A DNA stretch of 64,000 nt from CAVSJJ01 sp963728395 (GTDB taxonomy: Bacteria; Actinomycetota; Actinomycetes; Actinomycetales; Dermatophilaceae). The position numbers and the translations under genes were made by a program. The notes beneath the pieces are model-generated. The model was not told the DNA's origin. It was given only the letters and a program-made list of their open reading frames with translations, and searched no databases. This document shows, piece after piece, positions 1 through 8,968 of this stretch. How positions within the stretch are numbered: the stretch's first letter is position 1; the number at the start of each line of letters is the position of its first letter. The stretch spans positions 62,001-126,000 of the forward strand of contig CAVSJJ010000003.1 in NCBI GenBank assembly GCA_963728395.1. Direction: 5' to 3'.

Positions 1-374
1 ACGATCCTGTACCGCGACGCCGTCTCCGCGCTGGCGCAAGCGGCGCCGCGAGGTCGTCGCCGGCCGACGGCCCGGGAGCGATCGCCGAGCCGGCCGCGCC
101 CGGAGGTCGAGGCGGACCGGGTCGTCCGAGCGGGTGCGACGTCGAGCGCGCCCTGGTGGGCTCACTGCGCGGCAGCGGGCCGTCCTCGTCCTGCGCTTCT
201 TCGAGGACCGGTCGCGTCGGAGGCCGCCGCGCAGTCCTCGGGGTGAGCGCGGGCACGGTGAAGAGCCAGACGCCATGCGGCCCTCGGGCGGCTGCGCGGA
301 CGTCGTCCCCGACCTCGTCGAGGCTCGGCCGACCGACGCGGCCCCCGCGCGTGCCGACGACCCGAGGAGGCTGA
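1..374 (+). CDS. SigE-family RNA polymerase sigma factor, C-terminal part
   Basis: The gene enters from the left edge, so only the region 2 end and region 4 are present. Read over several frame changes it shows a basic tract after a WW-type segment (WRKRRREV) and the region 4 helix-turn-helix signature TARQRAVLVLRFFEDRS followed by LGVSAGTVKSQT, which recognises the -35 element. This arrangement is known from the ECF-like SigE family of actinobacteria. The stop is uncertain because of frame changes; the TGA at 372-374 lies just before the next start, so the two genes are probably one transcript. The following membrane protein may be a partner or target, which is inference only. Confidence 0.6.
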   Translation, partial: DPVPRRRLRAGASGAARSSPADGPGAIAEPAAPGGRGGPGRPSGCDVERALVGSLRGSGPSSSCASSRTGRVGGRRAVLGVSAGTVKSQTPCGPRAAARTSSPTSSRLGRPTRPPRVPTTRGG

Positions 375-377
375 CTC

Positions 378-1691
378 ATGAGCACCCCGATCGGACCCTG
401 CTGACGCGACCTCGCGGCCGACGTCCCCGAGCCCGACCTCGCCGAGCGGCCTGGGCCGGCGGCATCCGCGGTCGCCCGCCGGCGCCGGCCGTCGCAGTGG
501 GTCGCCGCTCGCGTCGCCGCGGCGCTCGCTGGTGGTCGTCGCCGCGTGGCCGGTGACGACGCCGCCGGCGGCGCCGGCGCCGCGGCTCGCGAGGTCCCGA
601 CGGCGTCTACCGTCCGGCGCACCTCGTCGTCGACGGGGTGCCCGGTCGACCTGGCGGCCGACCCCGACGCCGGAGGCGCAGCTGCCGCGGCTGCCCACGG
701 CGGCGCAGACATCGCCTGCCGGACCGTGCTCGGGTTCGGCGCCCGGCCCGGACCTGCCGCGGCTCAGCCGGATCCGCGGCGTCGCCCGGCCCGGTCCGCG
801 CCGTCCTCCTGCGCTGCGCACGGAGACGGGCGCTACCACCCCGTCCTCTACGTCCCCCGGACGCGCCAGCCGGCCTACATCGAGGTCGACACGCTCACCC
901 TCGCCCGACGCCGCGGACGGCGACACCGGGCGCCTGCCTCGGCGTGCGAGCGGTCAGCCCGGACCGGCACCGGGTCGTGTTCGTCCAGCCGGGGCACGGT
1001 CTACGTCCTCGACGCCAGACGGGTGCCATCCGGGACACCCCCGTCGCCGAGGCCAGGCTGCTCACCGGCGGCTGGGCCCGCGGCGGCTCGATGATCATCG
1101 TCCGCTCCGCGACGGCAGCGTGGCGGGTCGACGCGGCCACCGGGGCCGTCGGGCAGGGTCAGCTACGGCTACGCCGGCCGGTGCCAGGTCATCCTCTCCG
1201 GCGGGGCGCCCACCCGGAGACGCACGGGCTGACGGGGACTCTTCGCCGACACGACGCTGCCCGGGCCGGCGTCGGACGGTGGGCGAGCACGGTGAGCAAC
1301 CTCCAGGGCTGGGCGGCGCCGGCGGTCATCGTCGATACCGGGTCTGGCGGCGCGGGGACGCGTACCAGGGGCTGTATGCCGTCCAGTTCGACACCTCGGC
1401 GCACGCTCGGCATCCTCGCCGCGCCGAACGCGACGGAGGTCGCCATCCCGTGCTGCGCCGTCTGGGCTGGGCGCCGCAGGACGTCCTCCTCTACCGCGTC
1501 CAACTCGCTGTCCGGCTCGCGGCTCATGGCCTGGGACGTCATCACCGGGACCGTCTCCGGCGGTCGCCGATCTGCCCCAGGGCAGCATCACGGTCGGGTC
1601 GCCGACCACGGCGAGTCGCCCTGGCGCCCTGACCCCCGGGCCACCGACGCCACGACGGCCCCGATTCGGCCGCGCCGGCCACCTCCGGTGA
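378..1691 (+). CDS. Membrane-anchored TolB/WD40-like beta-propeller protein, frame-broken
   Basis: The ATG at 378 follows a GAGGAGG ribosome site. After a charged cytoplasmic start there is a run of Val/Ala (around 515-550) that would form one transmembrane helix, then a Pro/Ala-rich linker and an extracytoplasmic part. The latter contains blade-like segments such as VSPDRHRVVFVQPGTVYVLD, GGWARGGSMIIVRS and WRVDAATGAVGQ, typical of TolB/WD40 propellers. At least four frame changes are needed, so length (about 430 residues) and stop (TGA 1689-1691, or an earlier TGA at 1630) are approximate. It sits directly behind a SigE-type sigma gene, as anti-sigma or sensor proteins often do, but I see no anti-sigma domain. 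Function unknown. Confidence 0.45.
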
Positions 1692-1704
1692 CAATGGGCC
1701 GGTC

Positions 1705-2951
1705 ATGACTGCCTCGACCATCGCTCCTGCGGATGCCCCGCCCCCGACGGGACGTCCCGGCGGCCGCCGCCGTCCGCGACCCGCTGCGGATCGGCCGGCT
1801 GACCCTCTCCTCGCCTGTCGTCCTCGCCCCGATGGCCGGCATCACGAACCGGGCCTTCCGCCGCCTCTGCCGCGAGTACGCGGGCGGGGACGGCGCGGCC
1901 GGGTCGGGGTCCGGCGAGCCTCTACGTCAGCGAGATGGTGACCTCGCGCGCCCTCGTCGAGCGCAGGCCCGAGTCGCTGCGGCTCATCGGGCACGACCCG
2001 GAGGAGAGCCCCCGGTCGGTCCAGCTCTACGGGGTCGACCCGGCCACGGTCGGCCTCGCCGTCCGGATGCTCGTCACCGAGGACCGCACCGACCACATCG
2101 ACCTCAACTTCGGCTGCCCGGTTCCCAAGGTGACCCGCAAGGGCGGGGGAGCGGCCCTGCCGTGGAAGACGTGCGCTGTTCCGCGCGATCGTCGCCGCCG
2201 CGGTCCGCGAGGCCGGGCCGTATGCCGTGCCGGTCACGGTCAAGATGCGCGTCGGCATCGACGACGACCATGTGACCTACCTCGACGCCGGGCGGATCGC
2301 CGAGGGGGAGGGCGCCGCGGCCGTGGCCCTGCACGGCCGGACCGCTGCGCAGGCCTACTCGGGGTAGGCCGACTGGTCGGCCATCGCCCGGCTCAAGGAG
2401 GCCGTGACGTCGATCCCGGTGCTCGGCAACGGCGACATCTGGTCGGCCGAGGACGCGCTCGCCATGGTCGAGCGGACCGGCTGCGACGGCGTCGTCGTCG
2501 GCCGCGGCTGCCTCGGCCGGCCGTGGCTGTTCGCCGACCTCGCCGCGGCGTTCGCCGGGTCCGGACGCCCGGGTCCGGCCCGGCCTGCGCGAGGTGACGG
2601 CGACGCTGCGGCGGCACGCGACATACCTCGTGGACTTCTACGACGGGGACGAGCAGCGCGGCTGCCGCGACATCCGCAAGCACATCGCCTGGTACCTCAA
2701 GGGGTTCCCCGCGGGGTCGGAGGTCCGCAGCCGGCTCGCCCTCGTCGAGTCCCTCCAGGCGCTCGACGACCTCATCGGCACGCTCGACCTCGACGCCCCG
2801 TGGCCGGGGGAGCCGGCCGAGGGCCCGCGCGGCCGGACCGGGTCGCCGCGCGTCGTCGCGCTGCCGGAGGGCTGGCTGGCGAGCCGCGACCTCGATGCGG
2901 CCCAGCGCGCCGCCGGTGGCCCAGGCCGAGCTGTCGGTCTCCGGCGGCTGA
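1705..2951 (+). CDS. dusB: tRNA-dihydrouridine synthase (DusB type)
   Basis: FMN-dependent enzyme that reduces uridine to dihydrouridine in tRNA D-loops. Visible in order: PVVLAPMAGITNRAFRRLC (FMN/TIM-barrel start), the catalytic loop DLNFGCPVPKVTRKGGG with its cysteine, VPVTVKMRVGIDDDH, the phosphate-binding IPVLGNGDIW and GCDGVVVGRGCLGRPW, and the C-terminal helical domain RDIRKHIAWYLKGFP. Length near 415 residues fits the family. Frame changes lie near 1905 and 2160-2175, and an in-frame TAG at 2365-2367 interrupts the stretch QAYSG-ADW, where other members have a sense codon. In actinobacteria dus, dgt and dnaG tend to be neighbours, as here. Confidence 0.85.
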
Positions 2952-2957
2952 GGCCGG

Positions 2958-4141
2958 TCAGCCGATCTGGGCGAACGCCTTGTCGAGGTCGGCGATGATG
3001 TCGGCCGGGTCCTCGAGGCCGACCGAGAGGCGGAGGATGTCGGCGTGCGGGCGGGCCGCCTCGGGCACCGGCCGGTGGGTGAGCGCCGCGGGGTGCTGGA
3101 TGAGGCGTGTCGACGGCGCCGAGCGAGACGGCGTGGGTGATGAGCCGGCACGAGGACGGCGACCGCGGCGGCCGCGGCGTAGCCACCGCGCAGCGCGAAC
3201 GCGACCACCGAGCCGGGGCCGCTCATCTGCCGGCCGACGAGCCCGGTGGGGTCGTCGAGCCCGGGGTAGTGGACCGCGGCGACGGCCGGGTGCTCGCCGC
3301 AGCCAGGCGACGACCTCGCGGGCGCTCTCCTGGGCGGCCCGGACCCGGACCGGGAGGGTCTGGAGGCCGCGGTGCATCTCGTACGCCGCGAGCGGGTGGA
3401 GCAGGGCGCCGGTCACCGCCCGGACCCGGCGGAGCCGGGCGGCCCACTCCGGAGGTCCGTCGCGACGACACCGCCGAGGGTGTCGCCGTGGCCGCCGATG
3501 AACTTCGTCGCCGAGTGCAGGACGAGCGTCGCGCCGTGCCGGGCGGGCTGCTGGAGGACGGGGGTCGCGAAGGTGTTGTCGACGAGGACGGGGACCTCGC
3601 CCGGCGGCGGCGGCGACGGCGGCGATGTCGATGAGGTCGAGGGTGGGGTTGCCGGGGGTCTCGAAGACGACGAGGCCGGTGTCGGGGCGGATCGACGTCG
3701 GCGACGGTGTCGGGGGTGGCCCAGGTGACGGTCGTGCCGAGCAGGCCGCGTGGCGAGGAGGTGGTCGGTGCCGCCGTAGAGCGGCCGGATCGGCGACGAC
3801 GTGCGGGGTCCCCTCGACGACGCAGGCGAGGAGGGTGGCCGTGAGGGCCGCCATCCCGGTCGCGAACGCGACCGCCTCGTCGCAGCCCTCGAGGGCGGCG
3901 AGGGAGCGCTCGAACCGGTCGACGCCGGGGTTCCACAGCCGCTGGTAGACGAGCGGCATCGCCGGGGTCGGGTCGCAGCCCGGCAGCCATGACGTCGTAG
4001 GCGTGGCCCCCGGCCTCGATGTCGTGCAGGGGGTAGGTCGTCGACAGGTCGATGGGCGGGACATGGGCCCCGAGCTCGTGCAGGTCCTCGCGTCCGGCGT
4101 GGACGGCGACGGTGTCGCAGTGCCGGTCGGACGTCGGTCAT
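2958..4141 (-). CDS. PLP-dependent trans-sulfuration enzyme, probably methionine gamma-lyase
   Basis: Cys/Met-metabolism PLP enzyme. Clear signatures are VYQRLWNPGVDRFERSLAALE, FATGMAALTATLLA, FETPGNPTLDLIDI, VLVDNTFATPVL, the PLP lysine in LHSATKFIGGHGD, and the C-terminal LRLSVGLEDPADIIADL. About 390 residues, normal for the family. The ATG at 4139-4141 has an AAGGGAG ribosome site. A divergent Lrp/AsnC regulator starts 138 bases away, an arrangement common for methionine gamma-lyases under amino-acid-responsive control; cystathionine gamma-lyase or gamma-synthase cannot be excluded. Read over about six frame changes. It ends 7 bases from the convergent dusB stop. Confidence 0.78.
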
Positions 4142-4204
4142 GGGGGCTCCCTTCGACGACGATGTCCCCTTCAGGATGCGGTTCCCACGGCGCCGACGGA
4201 AGAG

Positions 4205-4224
4205 TTCCGGGGAATTCCGCGGAA
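4205..4224. promoter_or_regulatory. Candidate Lrp operator between divergent genes
   Basis: A 20-base near-perfect inverted repeat, TTCCGGGGAATTCCGCGGAA, lies in the 137-base divergent gap between the PLP lyase and the Lrp-type gene. Only one pair of positions breaks the symmetry. Lrp/AsnC dimers bind such AT-centred dyads and usually autoregulate and control the divergent neighbour. Assignment is by position and symmetry only. Confidence 0.45.
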
Positions 4225-4278
4225 GATGTCGCCTGTCGCGCTGGTTCACCGGCAGGCTCGGCGGCATACGCTGGGGCG

Positions 4279-4810
4279 ATGAGCACCGTCCACCGCCGCT
4301 CGCCCCCGGCCCCGACCCCCGGCCCCGGCCCGCTCCTCGACGCCGTCGACGCGGCCCTCGTCACGGCGCTGGCCGACGGACGGCCGGCAGTCCAACGCCG
4401 CCCTGGCCCGCGCGGGTCGGCGTCGCCGAGTCGACGTGTGCGGACCGGGTGCGCGGGCTGCGCGAGCGAGGGGTGGTCCGGGGCATCCACGCCGACATCG
4501 ACCCCCGCGCCGTCGGGTCTCGCGCGTCGAGGCGATGGTGGCGCTCCGCTTCGGCGGCCACGAGCGCGGGCCAGGTCGAGGCGTTCCGGGACGAGGTCGT
4601 CGCGGTCCCCGGGGTGCTCGCCGTCTACAACACGAGCGGCGCCAACGACTACCTCGTCCACGTCGCCGCCGCGGGGGCCGACGCGCTGCGCGACCTCGTC
4701 CTCGACCACCTCGCGAACCGGCCCGGGCGTCGTCCACGTCGAGACCTCGCTCATCTTCGAGGCGACCCGGGGCCGGGCACCGCATCGTCGCCGCGTCCGG
4801 CCGGCGGTGA
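4279..4810 (+). CDS. Lrp/AsnC-family transcriptional regulator
   Basis: N-terminal winged helix-turn-helix (DAVDAALVTALADDGR, then NAALARRVGVAESTCADRVR and GLRERGVVRGIHADIDP) followed by the ligand-binding RAM domain (VEAFRDEVVAVPGVLAVYNT, GANDYLVHVAAAGADALRDL, VVHVETSLIFE). About 175 residues, slightly long because of a Pro-rich start. Read over four frame changes. Divergent from the PLP lyase with a palindrome between them, so it most likely senses an amino acid (methionine or another lyase substrate) and controls that gene and itself. Confidence 0.85.
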
Positions 4811-4921
4811 CCCCGACCCGGGCGCCTCGGGTCCGCCGGTCGCCGCGGTGACCGTCGGATGCGGCGCACCCGCGCCCAGGGGGTCGTGGACGTCGGCCGC
4901 CGCGTGGCAGGCTCTGGCGTC

Positions 4922-5602
4922 ATGCCTGCGCACGCGGGATCGGCACGCCCGGGCGGGACACCCGAGCGGCCCGCGCTCTTCTTCAGCGGTCCGGCCGAGT
5001 GGCGGGCCTGGCTCGAGGCGCACCACGACACCGAGACCGAGCTGTGGATGGGCCTGTACAAGAAGCACGTCGCGGAGCCGCGGGCTGACCTGGGAGGACG
5101 CCGTCGTCGAGGCCCTGTGCTTCGGCTGGATCGACAGCCGGGCCCAGCGCATCGACGAGGACGCGCGTCCGCCAGCGGTGGAGCCCCGCAAGCCGACGAG
5201 CATGTGGGCGACGATCAACGTCCCGACCGTCGAGCGGCTCATCGCCGAGGGGCGGATGCACCCGGCGGGGCTCGCGGCCTACGAGGACGGCGGCGCCGAC
5301 CGGACCGGCATCTACTCCTTCGAGCAGGGCGAGGTCGCGCTCGCCGAGGCGGCACGAGGCGCTGCTCGCGGGCCGACCCCGCCGCGGCGGCCTTCTGGGA
5401 CGCGCGCCACCCCGTCCTACCGCAAGATCTGCGCCCACTGGGTCGCCTCGGCCAAGCGGGAGGCGACCCGCGAGCGGCGGCTCGCTCCAGCTCATCGACG
5501 ACTGCGCGCACGGCCGGCTCATCCCGCCCCAGCGCTACGGCGCCCCGCCGGCGTGGGTGGCGCGAGCCGCCGCCGCGGCGCGAGGCGGCGCGCCGGCCCT
5601 AG
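4922..5602 (+). CDS. YdeI/OmpD-associated family protein
   Basis: Starts MPAHAGSARPG and soon shows the family core: PALFFSGPAEWRAWLEAHHD, ELWMGLYKKH, LTWEDAVVEALCFGWIDSRA, the SMWATINVPTVERLIAEGRM segment, AGLAAYEDG and FWDARHPSYRKICAHWVAS, ending with an Arg/Ala-rich tail. This pattern is well known from the YdeI or OmpD-associated group, which has no established biochemical activity; some members are linked to cationic peptide resistance or growth. About 226 residues. Two to three frame changes. It stops 9 bases before dgt and may be cotranscribed with it. Confidence 0.75.
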   Translation: MPAHAGSARPGGTPERPALFFSGPAEWRAWLEAHHDTETELWMGLYKKHVAEPRADLGGRRRRGPVLRLDRQPGPAHRRGRASASGGAPQADEHVGDDQRPDRRAAHRRGADAPGGARGLRGRRRRPDRHLLLRAGRGRARRGGTRRCSRADPAAAAFWDARHPVLPQDLRPLGRLGQAGGDPRAAARSSSSTTARTAGSSRPSATAPRRRGWREPPPRREAARRP

Positions 5603-5611
5603 GGTGGGCCC

Positions 5612-6846
5612 GTGACGTATGCCGCGCGCGACCGGGAGCGCTGGGTCGCCGAGGACCCCGCCGTCAAGCGCGCCGACCGGGACGACTTCGCCCGGGACCG
5701 GGCCCGGCTCATCCACAGCGCCAGCCTGCGGCGGCTGTCGGCCAAGACCCAGGTCGTCCAGCCCGGCAGCGACGACTTCGTCCGCAACCGGCTGACCCAC
5801 TCCCTCGAGGTCGCCCAGATCGGCCGCGAGTTCGGGGCGGCGCTCGGCTGCAACGCCGACGTCGTCGACACCGCGTGCCTCGCCCACGACCTCGGCCACC
5901 CGCCGTTCGGGCACAACGGCGAGGAGGCGCTCGACGAGGTCGCCGCCGACATCGGCGGGTTCGAGGGCAACGCCCAGACGCTGCGGCTGCTGACCCGGCT
6001 CGAGGCCAAGCGCACCCACGCCGACGGGCGGCCCGGCCGGGCTCAACCTCACCCGGGCCAGCCTCGACGCGGCGACGAAGTACCCCTGGGCGCGCGGCGG
6101 AGGGCCCGGGCGGGACCCGCAAGTTCGGGGTGTATGCCGACGACCTGCCGGTCTTCGCGTGGTTCCGGGAGGGCGCCCCGGTCGGGCGGCCGGTGCCTTC
6201 GAGGCCGAGGTCATGGACTGGTCCGACGACGTCGCGTACTCCGTCCACGACGTCGAGGACGCCATCGCCTCGCGGCGGCTCGACCCGCGCCGGCTGCGCG
6301 ACGCCGACGACGTCGCCGGGGTGCTGGCCGTCGCCGTCGGCGTCTACGCCCCCGACCTCACGACCGACGACCTCGGGGCCGCGCTGGACCGGCTCCTCGG
6401 CCACCGGGGCGGTGCCCGCGGCATACGACGGGTCGCGGCGCGACCTCGCCGGGCTGAAGGACATCACCTCGCGGCTCATCGGCCGCTTCGTCCTGGCCGT
6501 CGAGGTCGCGACCCGCGATCGGCACGGCGCCGGGACCGCATGACCCGCCACGCCGCCGACCTCGTCGTGCCCGACGCCGACCCGGGCCGAGTGCGCCGTC
6601 CTCAAGGCGGTGGCCGCCCACTTCGTCATGTTCGCCGAGGAGCGGGTGGCCGCTCATGGCCCGGCAGCGCGAGATCGTCAGGGACCTCGTCGAGGCGTAC
6701 CGGGCCGACCCGAGCGGCTCGACCCCGACCTGCGGGCCGACCACGACGCCGCCGGCTCCGACGCCGCGGCGCTGCGGGTCGTCGTCGACCAGGTGGCCTC
6801 GCTCACCGACGTCCGGGCCCTCGAGCTGCACGGCCGGTGGTGCTGA
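5612..6846 (+). CDS. dgt: Deoxyguanosinetriphosphate triphosphohydrolase-like protein
   Basis: HD-domain enzyme that splits dGTP (and often other dNTPs) to deoxynucleoside and triphosphate. The GTG at 5612 begins MTYAARDRERW; metal ligands appear in NRLTHSLEVAQIGREFG (His), CLAHDLGHPPFGHNGE (HD pair) and the later DWSDDVAYSVHDVEDA (Asp). ASLDAATKYPW follows the usual spacing. The C-terminal helical part (AVLKAVAAHFVMF, ending ELHGRWC) lies after a frame change at about 6535, so the apparent stop there is not the real one. About 410 residues, typical of actinobacterial Dgt. The next essential replication gene on this strand is dnaG. Confidence 0.85.
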
Positions 6847-7335
6847 GCGTCCCGCCCGGCCCGGGCAGGACGGACGTGCCGCGTCGGCAGCCGCGGCGAG
6901 GTCGGCGACGACGATCCGGCGCTGGGCGAAGAAGACCTCGCGGATCGCGGCCGCCCGAGCGGGGTCGGGGTCGCCGAGCAGGCCGGGGCAGCTGCGGCCG
7001 GGACGATCTGCCACCACACGCCGAAGGGGTCCTTGAGCCAGCCGCACATCGACTCCTCGCCGCCGCCGTCGAGGAGGCCGGACCAGTAGCGGTCGACCTC
7101 GCTCCTGGTCGGCCGCCGTCACGCTGAGCGACATCGCCTCGGTGAACCGGAAGTCCGACGGTTGGCTGATGGCCCGGAACGTCGTCCCGAGCATCCGCCA
7201 CTGGGCGAGCTGGGTCGGCGGCTCGCCGGGCATCGTCTCGAGCGAGAGGACCTCGGAGTCGGGGAAGAGGCTCGTGTAGCGCTCGAGCGCCTGCTCGACG
7301 TCGCCCTGGAACCAGAGGCAGGTCGTGATGGTCAT
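6803..7335 (-). CDS. VOC/PhnB-like glyoxalase-fold protein
   Basis: Begins MTITTCLWFQGDVEQALERY after a GGAG site, then SLFPDSEVLSLETMPG, WRMLGTTFRAIS, FTEAMSLSVTAADQ and GGGEESMCGWLKDPFGVWW. These are the marks of the PhnB/3-demethylubiquinone methyltransferase-like branch of the VOC superfamily, proteins without a settled reaction. C-terminal segment AAAIREVFFAQRRIVVADLAA resembles the usual closing helix. The end is uncertain: the chosen TGA at 6803 overlaps the convergent dgt end by 43 bases. Third gene of an ArsR-SRPBCC-VOC operon, a combination common in actinobacteria. Confidence 0.65.
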
Positions 7336-7366
7336 CGTGGTCTCCGTCGGGTAGGTGTGGTCGCGG

Positions 7367-7850
7367 TCAGGTGCAGGGTAGGGCAGGAGGGCGTCGAGCT
7401 TCGCATAGCCGTCGGTGACGCCCGGTCTCCATGCCGCTCGCCAACCACTGGTCGCGGGCCTCGAAGCTGTCGACGAGGGACTGGGCGACGAGCCGAGTCC
7501 GGCCATCGCCGAGGTCGGTGAGGGTGAGCGTCTCGAGCGACACCCCCTCGGGCCAGCCGTCGAAGGTGAAGGTCTGGACGATGCGGGTGGGCGGAGACCT
7601 CGTGGAAGCAGCCGTGGAAGGAGTAGCTCCTGCTCGCCGCGGACGTTCGTGAACGCGAAGCTCCCTCCGGACCGCGCGTCCCAGTGGACGATCCGGGTGC
7701 TGACGTCCGCGGGCCGACCCACGCGGCATACAGCTCCGGGTCGGTGTGCGCCCGCTGCACCTGGGCCGGCGTCGCCGCGAAGTCGCGGATGATCCGGATG
7801 ATCGGGACGGTGGGGTCGGCCTCGATGTGGGCCTGGCGGTAGTCCGTCAT
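7367..7850 (-). CDS. SRPBCC (AHSA1-like) domain protein
   Basis: Starts MTDYRQAHIEADPTVPIIRI behind an AGGAGGACC ribosome site. The helix-grip fold markers are FAATPAQVQRAHTDPELYAAW, IVHWDARSGGSFAF, RIVQTFTFDGWPEGVSLETL and VDSFEARDQWLASGMETG, followed by a DGYAKLDALL closing helix, all standard for activator-of-Hsp90-ATPase-like proteins. About 160 residues with three frame changes; the stop at 7367 is the best of several. It lies 28 bases after the ArsR gene and just before the VOC gene, so it is cotranscribed under ArsR control. Ligand unknown. Confidence 0.72.
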
Positions 7851-7878
7851 CGGTCCTCCTGGTCGGTCGGGCTGGTCG

Positions 7879-8271
7879 TCATGGGGTATGCCGGGTGGCG
7901 GCCCGGCCGGTGGGGCAGTCGGGCCCGGGTGGAAGGGTCGCGAGGAGGTCGTCGAGGCGGGCGAAGCGCTCCTCGGCCGCCTGGCGGTATCGCTCGAGCC
8001 AGTCGGCGACGGGTGAGAGGGCCTCGGCCTCGAGGTGGACGGGGCGGCGCTGGGCCTCCCGGCCCCGGGACACGAGGCCGGCCTTCTCGAGGACGGCGAG
8101 GTGCTTCGCGACGGCCTGGAGGCTCATGTCATACGAGCCCGCGAGCTGGCTCAGGGTCGCGTCGGCGACGGAGAGCCGGGCGACGAGGTCGCGCCGGGTC
8201 GGGTCGGCAAGGGCGGCGAAGGCGAGGGACAGCGGGTCGGCGCTGCCCCGCTCGAGCGTCGCGGTCGGCAT
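7879..8271 (-). CDS. ArsR-family transcriptional repressor
   Basis: Intact 130-residue protein. Winged helix-turn-helix: ALADPTRRDLVARLSVADA, LSQLAGSYDMSLQAVAKHL and AVLEKAGLVSRGREAQRRP, then HLEAEALSPVADWLERYRQ, the usual end of the ArsR group that precedes SRPBCC genes. No metal-binding cysteine motif is present, so it is not an arsenic/cadmium sensor; this subgroup is thought to respond to unknown organic ligands. First gene of a three-gene operon; two matching operator-like sites lie upstream, indicating autoregulation. Unlike most neighbours its reading frame is unbroken. Confidence 0.85.
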   Translation of the reverse strand: MPTATLERGSADPLSLAFAALADPTRRDLVARLSVADATLSQLAGSYDMSLQAVAKHLAVLEKAGLVSRGREAQRRPVHLEAEALSPVADWLERYRQAAEERFARLDDLLATLPPGPDCPTGRAATRHTP

Positions 8272-8288
8272 CCGGTCACCTCCAAATC

Positions 8289-8346
8289 AACCAACTGGTT
8301 CACCAACGGTACGACCGACCGGCGCGGCAAGTCAACCGATTAGTTT
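8289..8346 (-). promoter_or_regulatory. Promoter and paired operators of the ArsR operon
   Basis: Read on the minus strand, two direct copies of a 17-base site occur: AACTAATCGGTTGACTT (ending near 8330) and AACCAGTTGGTTGATTT (8284-8300), each built on an AACyA/TrGGTT dyad. The upstream copy contains a -35 TTGACT (plus 8330-8335); an 18-base spacer leads to TACCGT as -10 (8306-8311). The second copy lies between the -10 and the ribosome site. Binding of ArsR to both would block polymerase. Seen directly; the regulator assignment is inference from position. Confidence 0.6.
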
Positions 8347-8404
8347 AAGAGGATCGTCGGGCCCGGGCGGACGCTGGGGTAGCGTCCCGGCATGGCACCC
8401 GAAC

Positions 8405-8944
8405 ATGCCCTGGCGACCCAACGGCGTCCTCGTGGCCGAGGAGCGAACCACCCTCGAGGCGTTCCTCGACGAGCAACGGGCCCAGCTCGCGGCCGCCGTC
8501 GACGGGTTGAGCGACGAGCAGGCCCGGCGGCGCCTCGTGCCGTCGCTGACGACCCCGCTCGGGCTGCTGCGCCACGCGGCCTTCGTCGAGCGGGTGTGGT
8601 TCCTCGTCGCGCTCGGTGGCCGCACCCGGGCCGAGGTCGGGATCCCCGAGACGGTCGACGAGAGCTTCGCCCTCGACGACGAGGACACCGTGGCCGGGGC
8701 CCTCGCCGACTTCCGCCGGGCCTGCGCCGAGTCCCGGGAGCTCGCCGCGGCATACGACCTCGACGACCTCGCGCTGCACAACCGGCGCGGCCCGCTCACC
8801 CTGCGCTGGATCTACGTCCACCTCATCGAGGAGTACGCCCGGCACGCCGGCCATGCCGACATCCTCCGCGAGCAGATCCTCGCGGCGGACGCGGACGATG
8901 CGGACGGTGCGGACGCTGCGGAGGCCGACGGTCGCCTCACCTAG
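8405..8944 (+). CDS. DinB/DUF664 family protein
   Basis: Intact 179-residue four-helix-bundle protein. It starts MPWRPNGVLVAEERTTLEAF and shows SLTTPLGLLRHAAFVERVWF (first metal histidine), LADFRRACAESRELA and the closing RWIYVHLIEEYARHAGHADI with two more histidines, the standard three-His metal site of DinB-like proteins. The family includes mycothiol- or bacillithiol-dependent transferases, but this one cannot be assigned a substrate. An acidic Ala/Asp tail precedes the stop. It ends 25 bases before dnaG and is probably in the same transcript. An ATG at 8392 is in another frame. Confidence 0.75.
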   Translation: MPWRPNGVLVAEERTTLEAFLDEQRAQLAAAVDGLSDEQARRRLVPSLTTPLGLLRHAAFVERVWFLVALGGRTRAEVGIPETVDESFALDDEDTVAGALADFRRACAESRELAAAYDLDDLALHNRRGPLTLRWIYVHLIEEYARHAGHADILREQILAADADDADGADAAEADGRLT

Positions 8945-8968
8945 ACTCGCCGTCGACAAGGAGGGTTC

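Noticed and set aside
2958..4141. Riboswitch (SAM type) upstream of the PLP lyase or metZ
   Set aside because: The leaders are short and show no conserved SAM-riboswitch core; a palindrome with a divergent Lrp gene explains regulation of the lyase better.
6541..6543. Early stop of dgt
   Set aside because: The conserved C-terminal helices continue in the next frame to 6846, so the TGA here results from a base error.
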